Part shown: positions 1-5,725 of the stretch, one piece after another | Position numbering within the stretch: position 1 is the first letter of the stretch | Layout of the letters: every line of letters starts with the position of its first letter | Origin: Clostridia bacterium | GTDB taxonomy: Bacteria > Bacillota_E > RBS10-35 > JAJYVN01 | NCBI GenBank assembly: GCA_027335515.1 | Contig: DAHWHT010000130.1 | Coordinates: 1 to 9,671 of the forward strand | Length of the DNA: 9,671 nucleotides | Direction of reading: 5' to 3' | The notes under the pieces: generated by a model | What the model was told of the DNA's origin: nothing | Databases searched by the model: none | The model's input: only the letters and a program-made list of their open reading frames with translations | Position numbers and translations under genes: made by a program

Positions 1-114
1 CTGCGACCGCGTCTATGCCCCGCCCCCTCCCTGCAACCCCGTTCAGCCCTTGTGTCCCGCTCATCTGTTCGTCCTCTCTCTCCGCTCTCGAGGAGCTTCA
101 AATAGGGAGGTTCC

Positions 115-276
115 GTGTCTCACCCAGTATGGCAGAAAGGGGGGGGGGGCATTGCCGTCCTGCTGGCGATGGTCAAGCACGAGGCACACCATCCGGAACA
201 GGAGCTGGTCCACGTCCGAGCCGCGGGCCACCCACGGTCCCTGGCCCAGGTGGAAGAAGTCTTCGGGCCCTTTTGA
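115..276 (+). CDS. Small hypothetical ORF (53 aa) with an 11-G run after codon 8
   Basis: GTG start preceded by a GGGAGG-type ribosome binding site at about 105-110 (4-5 nt spacer), ending at a TGA at 274-276. The product reads VSHPVWQKGGGG, then a hydrophobic stretch IAVLLAMV, then a His/Glu-rich tail ending VEEVFGPF. Third codon positions after the G run are mostly G or C, as expected for coding DNA here. An uninterrupted run of 11 G (139-149) lies 24 nt into the gene, so slippage would change the frame. The frame is closed by a TAG just upstream at 103-105, so this is either a complete small gene or the tail of a decayed one. I recognise no family. It sits left of an IS right-end hairpin and may belong to the same mobile debris. 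Confidence 0.35.
   Translation: MSHPVWQKGGGGIAVLLAMVKHEAHHPEQELVHVRAAGHPRSLAQVEEVFGPF
139..149 (+). repeat. Homopolymer run of 11 G
   Basis: Eleven consecutive G residues inside the small ORF at 115-276. The run is long even for GC-rich DNA. Such tracts slip during replication and are classic contingency sites; they are also a common sequencing-error site. Losing one G would put translation into a frame that stays open to 1474 (antisense to the murE-like gene). Gaining one would give a product ending at 281. Confidence 0.9.
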
Positions 277-290
277 GGTAACCTCACCTA

Positions 291-327
291 CAAGAGTCTC
301 CCGGCACCACGCGCCGGGCGGCTCTTG
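291..327 (+). terminator. Long imperfect hairpin between the small ORF and the IS-like end
   Basis: Outer arms CAAGAG (291-296) and CTCTTG (322-327) enclose inner arms CCCGGC (300-305) and GCCGGG (313-318), with a 3x3 element TCT/CGG between them that contributes one C-G and one T-G pair. The loop is 7 nt. No T-run follows, so rho-independent termination is uncertain. A near-palindrome GAGGTAACCTC (275-285) lies just upstream. The hairpin could terminate the small ORF's transcript, or be a structural stem of the omega-RNA-like region that ends at 445. Confidence 0.4.
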
Positions 328-414
328 TTCGCTGCCTGTCGCTGATGAATCTGCGTGCGCGCTTCTTTCCGGAACATCAAGCCCGTCCGAACCTGGGTGC
401 GGTGCTCATGCCCA

Positions 415-445
415 GAACCCCCCGGCTTTAGCCGTGGGAGGTTCA
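415..445 (+). ncRNA. Omega-RNA (reRNA) 3' terminal hairpin / right end of an IS200/IS605- or IS607-type element
   Basis: The stem pairs GAACC (415-419) with GGTTC (440-444), then CCC (420-422) with GGG (436-438), then CGGC (423-426) with GCCG (431-434) around the loop TTTA. T435 and A439 are bulged. From memory, the same architecture (GAAnC stem, TTTAG loop region, GTG-GAGGTTC descending arm) is found at the right end of ISDra2 and relatives, where it forms the 3' end of the TnpB guide RNA and the next ~16-20 bases act as the guide. Here those bases start at 446 and run across the stop codon of the minus-strand Mur ligase. No TnpB zinc finger or RuvC motif is visible in 1-414, so the element is truncated, decayed, or extends left of the window. 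On the minus strand the hairpin could also terminate the Mur ligase transcript. The element's left boundary is not visible. Confidence 0.6.
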
Positions 446-460
446 GACGCCCGGCCGCGC

Positions 461-2050
461 TCAGTCGATCGCGGCCTGCCCAGGTTGCGGCGCGGTCAGC
501 GGCGCGGCCCGCAGGCGTTCGGCCAGGGCGGAGCGGCATACGGCGCGGTCGTCCAAGGGGACGCTGCCCGTCGCCACGGCCTGACGTGTCTCGTGGCCGC
601 GGCCGGCGACCAGCACGCAGTCGCCCGGGCGCGCGGCGCCAATCGCCTCCACCACGGCTTGCCGCCGGTCGAGCACGGTCCGCCAGCGCGCGTCGCCGCG
701 ACGCAGTCCCACGGCCACCTGGGCGGCGATCGCCGCCGGGTCCTCGGCGTACGGGTCGTCGGTGGTCAAAAGGACGTGGTCGGCGTACCGGCCGGCGAGT
801 TCGCCCATGCGCGCCCGCTTTTCGGCGTCGCCGTCGCCTCCCTTGCAGCCGAAGACGACGGTCAGCGCACCCCGGCAGGTCCGACGCGCCGTCTGCAGGG
901 CGGCGGCCAGACCGGCGGGGTTATGCGCGAAGTCCACGACGACCTGGAAGTCCTGGCCAAGGGCCACCGCTTCAAACCGACCCGGTACGGGTGGCAGATG
1001 CTCCAGGGCGTGCGCGGCGCTTTCCGGGTGCACCCCGTTGCCGAGCGCCGCGCCGAAGGCCGCCAGGGCGTTTTGGGCGTTGTGGGGCCCTGGCAGGTTG
1101 AGCCGCAGTTCCAGACGGCCGAAGTCGCCTTCGACCTGCAGGGACGCGCCGCGGTTGCGTGGACGGTGGCGGCCCCGCACATCGGCCGGCGACTGGATGC
1201 CGAAGGTGACCAGGCGGCGGTGGCCGCGCGCTTCCCGCGCCACCAATCGCCCGGCCGCGGTGTCCGTGCAGACCACCGCCAGGGCCGGGTGCGTCTTGGA
1301 GCCGCCGCGCGGCCGGAACAGGCGCCGTTTGGCGGCGAAGTAGGCCATGGCGTTTCCGTGGTAGTCGAGATGGTCGCGGGAGAGGTTGGTGAAGACTGCC
1401 GTGTCCACCTCCAGACCCTCCAGGCGCCCCTGGGCCAGGGCGTGGGAACTGGCCTCCAGGGCGACGCCGTGTAGGCCCGCGTCGGCGATCTCGGCCAGCA
1501 TGCCATAGAGCGTTGGCGCATCCGGCGTCGTCAGGGGCGAACGGACCTCGCGCTGGCCCAGGCGGTAGCAGACCGTGCCGATCAGCCCGACCGGCCGCTG
1601 GGCCACCGCGAAGATCGCCTGGAGCATGAAGGTGGTGGTCGTCTTGCCGTTGGTGCCCGTCACCGCCAGGACGAGCAGCCGCCGGTCGGGACGGCCATGC
1701 AGCGCGCGGCTCAGGATGGCCATGGCAGAACGCACATCGGGGACCTCGACCTGGGGTATCCCGCCCAGTTCGGGCAGCGGGTGCGCCACCAGCAGGGCAG
1801 ATGCGCCTCGGGCGACGGCGGCCGCGGCCCAGACGTGTCCGTCCTGACGGGTGCCTGGGACACAGGCGAACAGGGTTCCCGGACGGACGTGGTCGGTGTG
1901 GCAGGCGAGCGCGTGGACGCCCAGCGGATCCGCCGGACCGTGCAGTCGGAAGTGCGGCAGTTCGCCGACCAGGTGGGCAAGTGGGATGCCCGTGGGCACG
2001 GTCGGCGGCGCCGTCGCGCCGGCGGGAAGCGGGGCAAGCGGCGGTGTCAT
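461..2050 (-). CDS. murE: MurE-type Mur ligase (UDP-MurNAc-tripeptide synthetase family), unusual amino-acid pocket
   Basis: 529 aa, close to the family's usual ~500. It should be a cytoplasmic ATP-dependent ligase adding the third peptide residue to UDP-MurNAc-L-Ala-D-Glu in peptidoglycan synthesis. N-terminal UDP-binding domain ~20-125 (PGTLFACV, GASALLV); ATP P-loop GTNGKTT 132-138; TTPDAP 174-179; EASSHAL 199-205; NLSRDHLDYHG 222-232; lysine expected to be carbamylated K241; GPHNAQN 321-327; C-terminal domain GRFE 357-360, DFAHNP 373-378, KRARMGELA 411-419, GRGHE 483-487. The DNPR motif that fixes meso-DAP is DDPY (431-434) here, and the arginine of GGDRD is glycine (G407). Start: ATG at 2050 with AAGGGG 11 nt upstream; the open frame runs further upstream but that extension is Arg/Pro-rich and unlike the family. 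The gene is alone, outside a dcw cluster, so it may be a second MurE paralogue. Family confidence is high; substrate unknown. Confidence 0.9.
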   Translation of the reverse strand: MTPPLAPLPAGATAPPTVPTGIPLAHLVGELPHFRLHGPADPLGVHALACHTDHVRPGTLFACVPGTRQDGHVWAAAAVARGASALLVAHPLPELGGIPQVEVPDVRSAMAILSRALHGRPDRRLLVLAVTGTNGKTTTTFMLQAIFAVAQRPVGLIGTVCYRLGQREVRSPLTTPDAPTLYGMLAEIADAGLHGVALEASSHALAQGRLEGLEVDTAVFTNLSRDHLDYHGNAMAYFAAKRRLFRPRGGSKTHPALAVVCTDTAAGRLVAREARGHRRLVTFGIQSPADVRGRHRPRNRGASLQVEGDFGRLELRLNLPGPHNAQNALAAFGAALGNGVHPESAAHALEHLPPVPGRFEAVALGQDFQVVVDFAHNPAGLAAALQTARRTCRGALTVVFGCKGGDGDAEKRARMGELAGRYADHVLLTTDDPYAEDPAAIAAQVAVGLRRGDARWRTVLDRRQAVVEAIGAARPGDCVLVAGRGHETRQAVATGSVPLDDRAVCRSALAERLRAAPLTAPQPGQAAID

Positions 2051-2358
2051 ACGGGATCCAGCCCCTTTCGCGCGGCGGCGGCACCGTCGCGGCGGTGTGG
2101 TGGTGATCGGCGGCGGCATGCTATGTGGGGGTGTGTTCGTCCGGAGCCTGGACGGAGGACCGAAAAGGGGCGCGGGCGGCACGGGTGGTGGTGATCGCGG
2201 GCAAGGGCCGCTTTGGCACGGTCCTGGGGAGCGGTGGACGGCGCGACGGCGTCCAGTGGCGGCCCGGTTGCGTTGGAAGGCAGGCGCGGCGCTCCCGGCC
2301 GGCCGGGTGGACCACGCTGCGGCCGTTGAGGGTGGCCGCGCCGCAGCGGCGGCAGGGC

Positions 2359-2384
2359 GGCGGCGGACACCCGCGTCTGCCGCC
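2359..2384. repeat. Strong inverted repeat (10-bp stem) in the divergent region
   Basis: GGCGGCGGAC (2359-2368) pairs with GTCTGCCGCC (2375-2384) through ten positions, one of them a G-T wobble, around a 6-nt loop. An alternative 5' arm GGCGGCAG (2348-2355) can pair with CTGCCGCC (2377-2384). It lies between divergent genes, where no terminator is needed. It could be a protein-binding site, a structured leader or a chance product of GC-rich repeats. Confidence 0.5.
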
Positions 2385-2541
2385 ATCCGCGGGGGCGCGG
2401 TCGCCGGTTGGCGCCGTCGGAGGCCCGGCAGCCGCCTGGGCCCGCCGCCCCTGAACCCTTGGCGGCGTTGGCGGGCCGACCGGAAATCCGCCGGGGGTTG
2501 CGGCGTCGGGGATGCGCCCGCATGGGGCGGGGCGGGCCCCC

Positions 2542-2571
2542 TTGCCCTCGGTGACGACCGGCGGCTAGGGT
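2542..2571 (+). promoter_or_regulatory. Candidate sigma-70-type promoter for the Kelch gene
   Basis: TTGCCC (2542-2547), an 18-bp spacer and TAGGGT (2566-2571). Each hexamer keeps the most conserved bases (TTG; TA...T). Transcription would start near 2578, leaving a leader of ~90 nt before the ATG at 2669. The assignment is by eye only; GC-rich DNA gives few alternatives, but the match is modest. Confidence 0.35.
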
Positions 2572-2668
2572 GGTTTCCGGGTCGGCGCCGTGGCTGTGGT
2601 GGCGCGCCGCCACCCCGCGTCCGACCCGCGTGGCCGGGGCGCGATCCGGGTTCGCGGAGAGGGTCAGG

Positions 2669-3769
2669 ATGCCCGTGCACAGACGCCGTCGCCGTTTCCG
2701 CCCCGGTCCGGTTCGCCTCGCCGCGATGGCGGCCATCGGAATCGGGCTGAGCGCCGGGGTTTGGACGGCCTGCGCCCGCCACGCACCGCCGCCGGCGTCT
2801 TCAGCGGCCACGTCGGCGGCAGCCAGCCACAGCGCCTCCGGGTCTGGGGCGTCGTCGTCTTCGGTTGCGCCGCCTGCGGTGCGGCCGGTGTCCTCCGTGC
2901 GGGTTCAGGCCCTGGGCACGCGGTTGCCCAAGCCGTTGATGGGTCTGTCCGCGGCGACCGTCGGCCGGCACATCTATCTGGTCGGCGGCGCCGGCCCGCA
3001 GGGCTACAACGCGTCCATCTATGCCTTCACGCCGGCGTCGGCCGCCCGCCCGGCCCGCATCGCCAAAGTGGCCTCCCTGCCGGCCGCCCGCCACGACGGT
3101 GCCGCGGTGGCGGCGGGCGGCAATCTCCTCTTTTGCGGCGGCGGGCGCAACCGCGGACACCGGGCGGTGTACCGCTACCAGCCCGGCGGCGCGGTCCACC
3201 TCCTGAACCACATGCCCCAACCCCTGTCGGACCTGGCCGGGGTCAGCGTTGGCGGCACCGCATACTGTCTGGGCGGATACAATGGTACCGCCCGCTACAG
3301 CGCCGCCGTCTACGCGGTGGGTTCTGGGGGTGTGCGCCAGGTGGCGACCCTCCCGCGCCCGGTGCGGTATGCCGCGGCCGTGGCCGCCTCCGGGGGCATC
3401 CTGGTCGTGGGTGGCCGCACCAACGGTTGGAAGGCCGTGGCCGATATTCAATGGGTGCCGCTGGGGGGCGGCAGGCCCGTCGTGGTGGGAAGCCTGCCGC
3501 GGCCCCTGTATAAGGCGATGGGGGCCACGCTGCCCGGGGCCGGCCTGGTGATCGGCGGCTGCGGGGCGCACGGCCACGTGCACCGCCGCGTGTACGGCCT
3601 GTCGGCGTCCGGCGCGGAGACCGGTCTGGGTCGGTTGCCGCAAGGCCTGTGCTATGGCGCTGCGGCGGTTCTGGGCGGCCGGGTGTATGTGTTCGGCGGT
3701 CACGGGTTGAGCGGCCGCCCGTCGGATCGGGTGTGGGAACTCATCCCGGGACCGGGAGCCGCAGGCTGA
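2669..3769 (+). CDS. Kelch-repeat lipoprotein, six-bladed beta-propeller
   Basis: 366 aa. The ATG at 2669 has GGAG (2656-2659) 9 nt upstream and gives a good export signal: five consecutive arginines (5-9), a hydrophobic segment ~17-34 and a lipobox-like VWTAC with Cys35 as the likely lipidated residue (the -3 Trp is atypical). Residues 36-76 form a Ser/Ala/Pro linker of the kind that holds a domain off the membrane. Six Kelch units follow, each with a GG doublet and a hydrophobic strand (YLVGG 103-107, LLFCGGG 153-159, YCLGG 199-203, LVVGG 245-249, LVIGG 293-297, YVFGG 340-344), spaced 45-51 residues, enough to close a six-bladed propeller. Inter-blade turns share LP-x-x-x-x motifs. Extracytoplasmic binding or scaffolding is the usual role of such propellers; no catalytic motif or ligand can be named. 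An open frame continues upstream to 2570, but that extension would bury the signal peptide. Confidence 0.85.
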   Translation: MPVHRRRRRFRPGPVRLAAMAAIGIGLSAGVWTACARHAPPPASSAATSAAASHSASGSGASSSSVAPPAVRPVSSVRVQALGTRLPKPLMGLSAATVGRHIYLVGGAGPQGYNASIYAFTPASAARPARIAKVASLPAARHDGAAVAAGGNLLFCGGGRNRGHRAVYRYQPGGAVHLLNHMPQPLSDLAGVSVGGTAYCLGGYNGTARYSAAVYAVGSGGVRQVATLPRPVRYAAAVAASGGILVVGGRTNGWKAVADIQWVPLGGGRPVVVGSLPRPLYKAMGATLPGAGLVIGGCGAHGHVHRRVYGLSASGAETGLGRLPQGLCYGAAAVLGGRVYVFGGHGLSGRPSDRVWELIPGPGAAG

Positions 3770-3830
3770 CGCCGGCCGCGGCGCCCGTCCCCCAACGGGG
3801 CCCCGTGCCCGCCGTCGATGCCTGGGTGCG

Positions 3831-3859
3831 TTGCGGCCGGGGTGGGGCGGTGGTACCTT
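3831..3859 (+). promoter_or_regulatory. Candidate promoter for cimA
   Basis: TTGCGG (3831-3836), 17-bp spacer, TACCTT (3854-3859). The predicted transcription start near 3866 is only ~15 nt before the TTG at 3881. If real, it rules out the upstream ATG at 3818 as the cimA start. It resembles the candidate before the Kelch gene in keeping TTG and TA...T. Between it and the start codon lies a 7-G run (3867-3873). Confidence 0.35.
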
Positions 3860-3880
3860 GGTCGGTGGGGGGGTGGCAGC

Positions 3881-5500
3881 TTGGCTGGTGCGCGCATCCA
3901 GGTCTACGATACGACGCTGCGCGACGGGGCGCAGCAGGTCGGTATCTCCCTCTCCCTGAAGGACAAACTCCAGCTGCTCCAAGGCCTGGACGCCTTCGGC
4001 GTGGACTACGTCGAGGGTGGTTGGCCGGGCAGCAATCCAAAGGATCTCGAATTCTTCCAGCAGGCGGTCGCCCTGCCGCTGCGCTGCCGCTTGGCGGCGT
4101 TTGGTGCGACGCGCCGTGCCGGTATCGCCGTCGATGCCGACGCGAGCGTCCGGGCGCTGCTGGCCTGCGGCACACAGACCGTCACGGTCTTCGGCAAGAG
4201 TTGGCTCCTGCACGTGCGCGAGGCGCTGGGGACGACAGCGGAGGAGAACCTGGCGATGGTGCGCGATACCGTGGCCTTCCTCAAGCGCCACGGGCGCGAG
4301 GTGTTATACGACGCCGAGCACTTTTTTGACGGCGCCGGCGATACCGACGGCGGGGCCCACGCCATGGCGACGCTGGAGGCGGCGGCCGAGGCCGGCGCGG
4401 ATGCGCTGGTGCTCTGCGACACCAACGGCGGCAGCCTCCCCGACCACATCGCAACCTGGACGCGGCGGGTGCGCGAGCGCTTCGGGTTGCCCGTGGGTAT
4501 TCACACCCACGACGACGCCGGCCTGGCGGTGGCCAACGCCATGGCGGCCGTGGCCTGCGGTGCCCGTCAGGTGCAGGGCACGATCAACGGCTATGGTGAA
4601 CGCTGCGGCAACGTCAACCTGGCGACGCTGCTGCCCAATCTGGTGCTCAAGTGCGGGTACGATTGCGGGGCCGCGGCGTCGCTCGGGGAACTGACGGCGC
4701 TCTCGCGGCGGGTCAGCGAGGCCTGCAACCTGCCACCGGTGCCAGGCGCCCCCTATGTGGGGCCCAACGCCTTTGCCCACAAGGGCGGGGTACACGTCAG
4801 CGCGGTCAATCGCAATCCGGCCACCTACGAGCACGTACCGCCGGATGCGGTCGGCAACGCCAGGGAAGTGGTGGTTTCCGAGCTTTCCGGCGCCAGCAAC
4901 CTTGCATACAAGGCCCGGGAGCTCGGGTTGGAGTGGGTGACCCCCGAGGGGCGCCGGCTGCTGCTGGAGCGGGTGAAGGAACTGGAGTATGCCGGCTACC
5001 AGTTTGAGGGGGCCGACGCCAGTTTCGAAGTGCTGGCACGCCGTGTTCTCCATACCCAGAGGCCCTTTGTGGAGCCGATCGGCTACACGATCTCCGTGGC
5101 GCGGCGCGGCGGGGCGGAGCCGGACGCCGAGGCGACGGTGCGGGTTCGCGTGGGTGGTCGTCTGCTGCATACCGTGGCGGACGGGGACGGACCGGTCAAC
5201 GCCATCGACCGGGCGCTGCGCAAGGCGCTGGAGGATCCGTATCCGGAGGTCCGCGACATGCGGCTGGCGGACTACAAGGTGCGTGTCATCGATGGACGCC
5301 AGGGAACGGCGTCGCGTGTTCGGGTGCTCATTGCCACCGAGGCCCCCGACGGCTACTGGACCACGGTCGGCGTCTCGGACAACATTCTGGACGCCAGTTG
5401 GCTGGCCCTGTTGGACAGCATGGAGTATGGGGTGGCCAAGCGGCGGTTGCCCAAATCGGCCGAGGCGCCTGCCGGCCCCGCGAGCGGGGCGGCAGGCTGA
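3881..5500 (+). CDS. cimA: (R)-citramalate synthase (LeuA/CimA family)
   Basis: 539 aa, the usual CimA length. It condenses acetyl-CoA with pyruvate to (R)-citramalate, the first step of the threonine-independent route to 2-oxobutyrate and isoleucine, in the cytoplasm. The catalytic TIM barrel begins at once: YDTTLRDG (9-16, with the catalytic Arg14 and metal ligand Asp15), the metal-binding HTHDD (208-212) and NGYGERCGN (236-244, metal ligand Asn244). Linker motif GPNAFAHKGGVHVSAV follows, and a C-terminal LeuA allosteric domain from ~395 contains ADYKVRVID and TTVGVSDNILDASW. The FGKSW and EHFFDG motifs favour CimA over 2-isopropylmalate synthase. Start: TTG 3881 puts YDTTLRDG at residue 9 as in relatives; the ATG at 3818 adds 21 unconserved residues and lacks an RBS. 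No classic Shine-Dalgarno is present, only the G-rich 3867-3876. No leu or ilv genes are adjacent. Confidence 0.92.
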   Translation: MAGARIQVYDTTLRDGAQQVGISLSLKDKLQLLQGLDAFGVDYVEGGWPGSNPKDLEFFQQAVALPLRCRLAAFGATRRAGIAVDADASVRALLACGTQTVTVFGKSWLLHVREALGTTAEENLAMVRDTVAFLKRHGREVLYDAEHFFDGAGDTDGGAHAMATLEAAAEAGADALVLCDTNGGSLPDHIATWTRRVRERFGLPVGIHTHDDAGLAVANAMAAVACGARQVQGTINGYGERCGNVNLATLLPNLVLKCGYDCGAAASLGELTALSRRVSEACNLPPVPGAPYVGPNAFAHKGGVHVSAVNRNPATYEHVPPDAVGNAREVVVSELSGASNLAYKARELGLEWVTPEGRRLLLERVKELEYAGYQFEGADASFEVLARRVLHTQRPFVEPIGYTISVARRGGAEPDAEATVRVRVGGRLLHTVADGDGPVNAIDRALRKALEDPYPEVRDMRLADYKVRVIDGRQGTASRVRVLIATEAPDGYWTTVGVSDNILDASWLALLDSMEYGVAKRRLPKSAEAPAGPASGAAG

Positions 5501-5519
5501 TTCCGGGGTATGCCGCCCC
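5486..5519. terminator. Inverted repeat between convergent genes, possible two-way terminator
   Basis: GGGGCGGCA (5486-5494) and TGCCGCCCC (5511-5519) are perfect 9-bp inverted arms with a 16-nt loop. They span the cimA stop (5498-5500) and touch the stop of the convergent small membrane gene (5519-5521). A competing compact hairpin GCCCCG-CGAG-CGGGGC occupies 5475-5490. There is no T-run on either strand, so factor-independent termination is not assured. Position between two convergent stops 18 bp apart is the main support. Confidence 0.45.
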
Positions 5520-5725
5520 TACCGGCTCAGGCGCTTGGCCCATTGCCACGCGTCGATCCAGACGATCGCCATGACCAGCGCGAACGCGAGCACCCCGTCC
5601 CATGGCCCGAGAAGGGGACGGACGAAGGCGACGATGACGAAGGCGACCGCCAATCCGAGCACCTGCAGGGTGTCTCCGACAAAGAACTTCCAAAGGTAGC
5701 GTCCGATGGCCGCGATGCCGTTCAT
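5519..5725 (-). CDS. Small two-helix membrane protein, translationally coupled to the COG4280-like gene
   Basis: 68 aa. The N-terminus is amphipathic (MNGIAAIGRYLWKFF); two hydrophobic helices lie at ~20-35 (LQVLGLAVAFVIVAFV) and ~44-58, ending in a Trp- and Lys/Arg-rich tail (WIDAWQWAKRLSR). Both termini are expected on the cytoplasmic side, though charge is the only evidence. Its ATG (5725-5723) overlaps the TGA of the preceding gene as ATGA, and GAAGGGG sits just upstream, so the two proteins are probably made together in similar amounts. I recognise no family. Its fixed coupling to a transporter-like membrane protein suggests an accessory subunit or a helper in assembly; this is an inference. 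Confidence 0.7.
   Translation of the reverse strand: MNGIAAIGRYLWKFFVGDTLQVLGLAVAFVIVAFVRPLLGPWDGVLAFALVMAIVWIDAWQWAKRLSR

Larger units (their letters stand above)
2051..2668. other. 618-bp non-coding divergent region
   Basis: The region separates the divergently transcribed Mur ligase and Kelch genes. Open frames exist on both strands, but their products are Arg/Pro/Gly-rich low-complexity sequence without family motifs, as chance frames in GC-rich DNA are. It contains a strong hairpin (2359-2384) and a candidate promoter for the Kelch gene (2542-2571). A possible minus-strand -10 box TAGCAT (2123 down to 2118) lies 68 bp upstream of the murE start, but I see no matching -35 hexamer. Confidence 0.7.

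Noticed and set aside
288..539. 83-codon minus frame across the IS-like end
   Set aside because: It is antisense to the omega-RNA-like structure and overlaps the Mur ligase C-terminus; no family similarity.
50..1474. 474-codon plus-strand open frame
   Set aside because: It runs antisense to the well-supported murE-like gene and its translation has no family motifs; long antisense frames are normal in GC-rich DNA.
2125..2454. 109-codon plus-strand frame containing ARVVVIAGKGRFGTVLG
   Set aside because: It briefly resembles a nucleotide-binding start, but there is no GxGxxG or GxxxxGK[ST] motif and the rest is Arg/Gly/Pro-rich; no RBS.
2051..2782. N-terminal extension of the Mur ligase frame (to 773 codons)
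   Set aside because: The extension is Arg/Pro/Gly-rich with no MurE similarity, and the ATG at 2050 gives the normal family length with an acceptable RBS.
2047..2811. 254-codon minus-strand frame upstream of murE
   Set aside because: It overlaps the start of the Kelch gene and codes for low-complexity Arg/Pro/Ala sequence.
3818..3880. ATG 3818 as the start of cimA
   Set aside because: It lacks a Shine-Dalgarno site and adds 21 residues absent from the family; a plausible promoter lies downstream of it.
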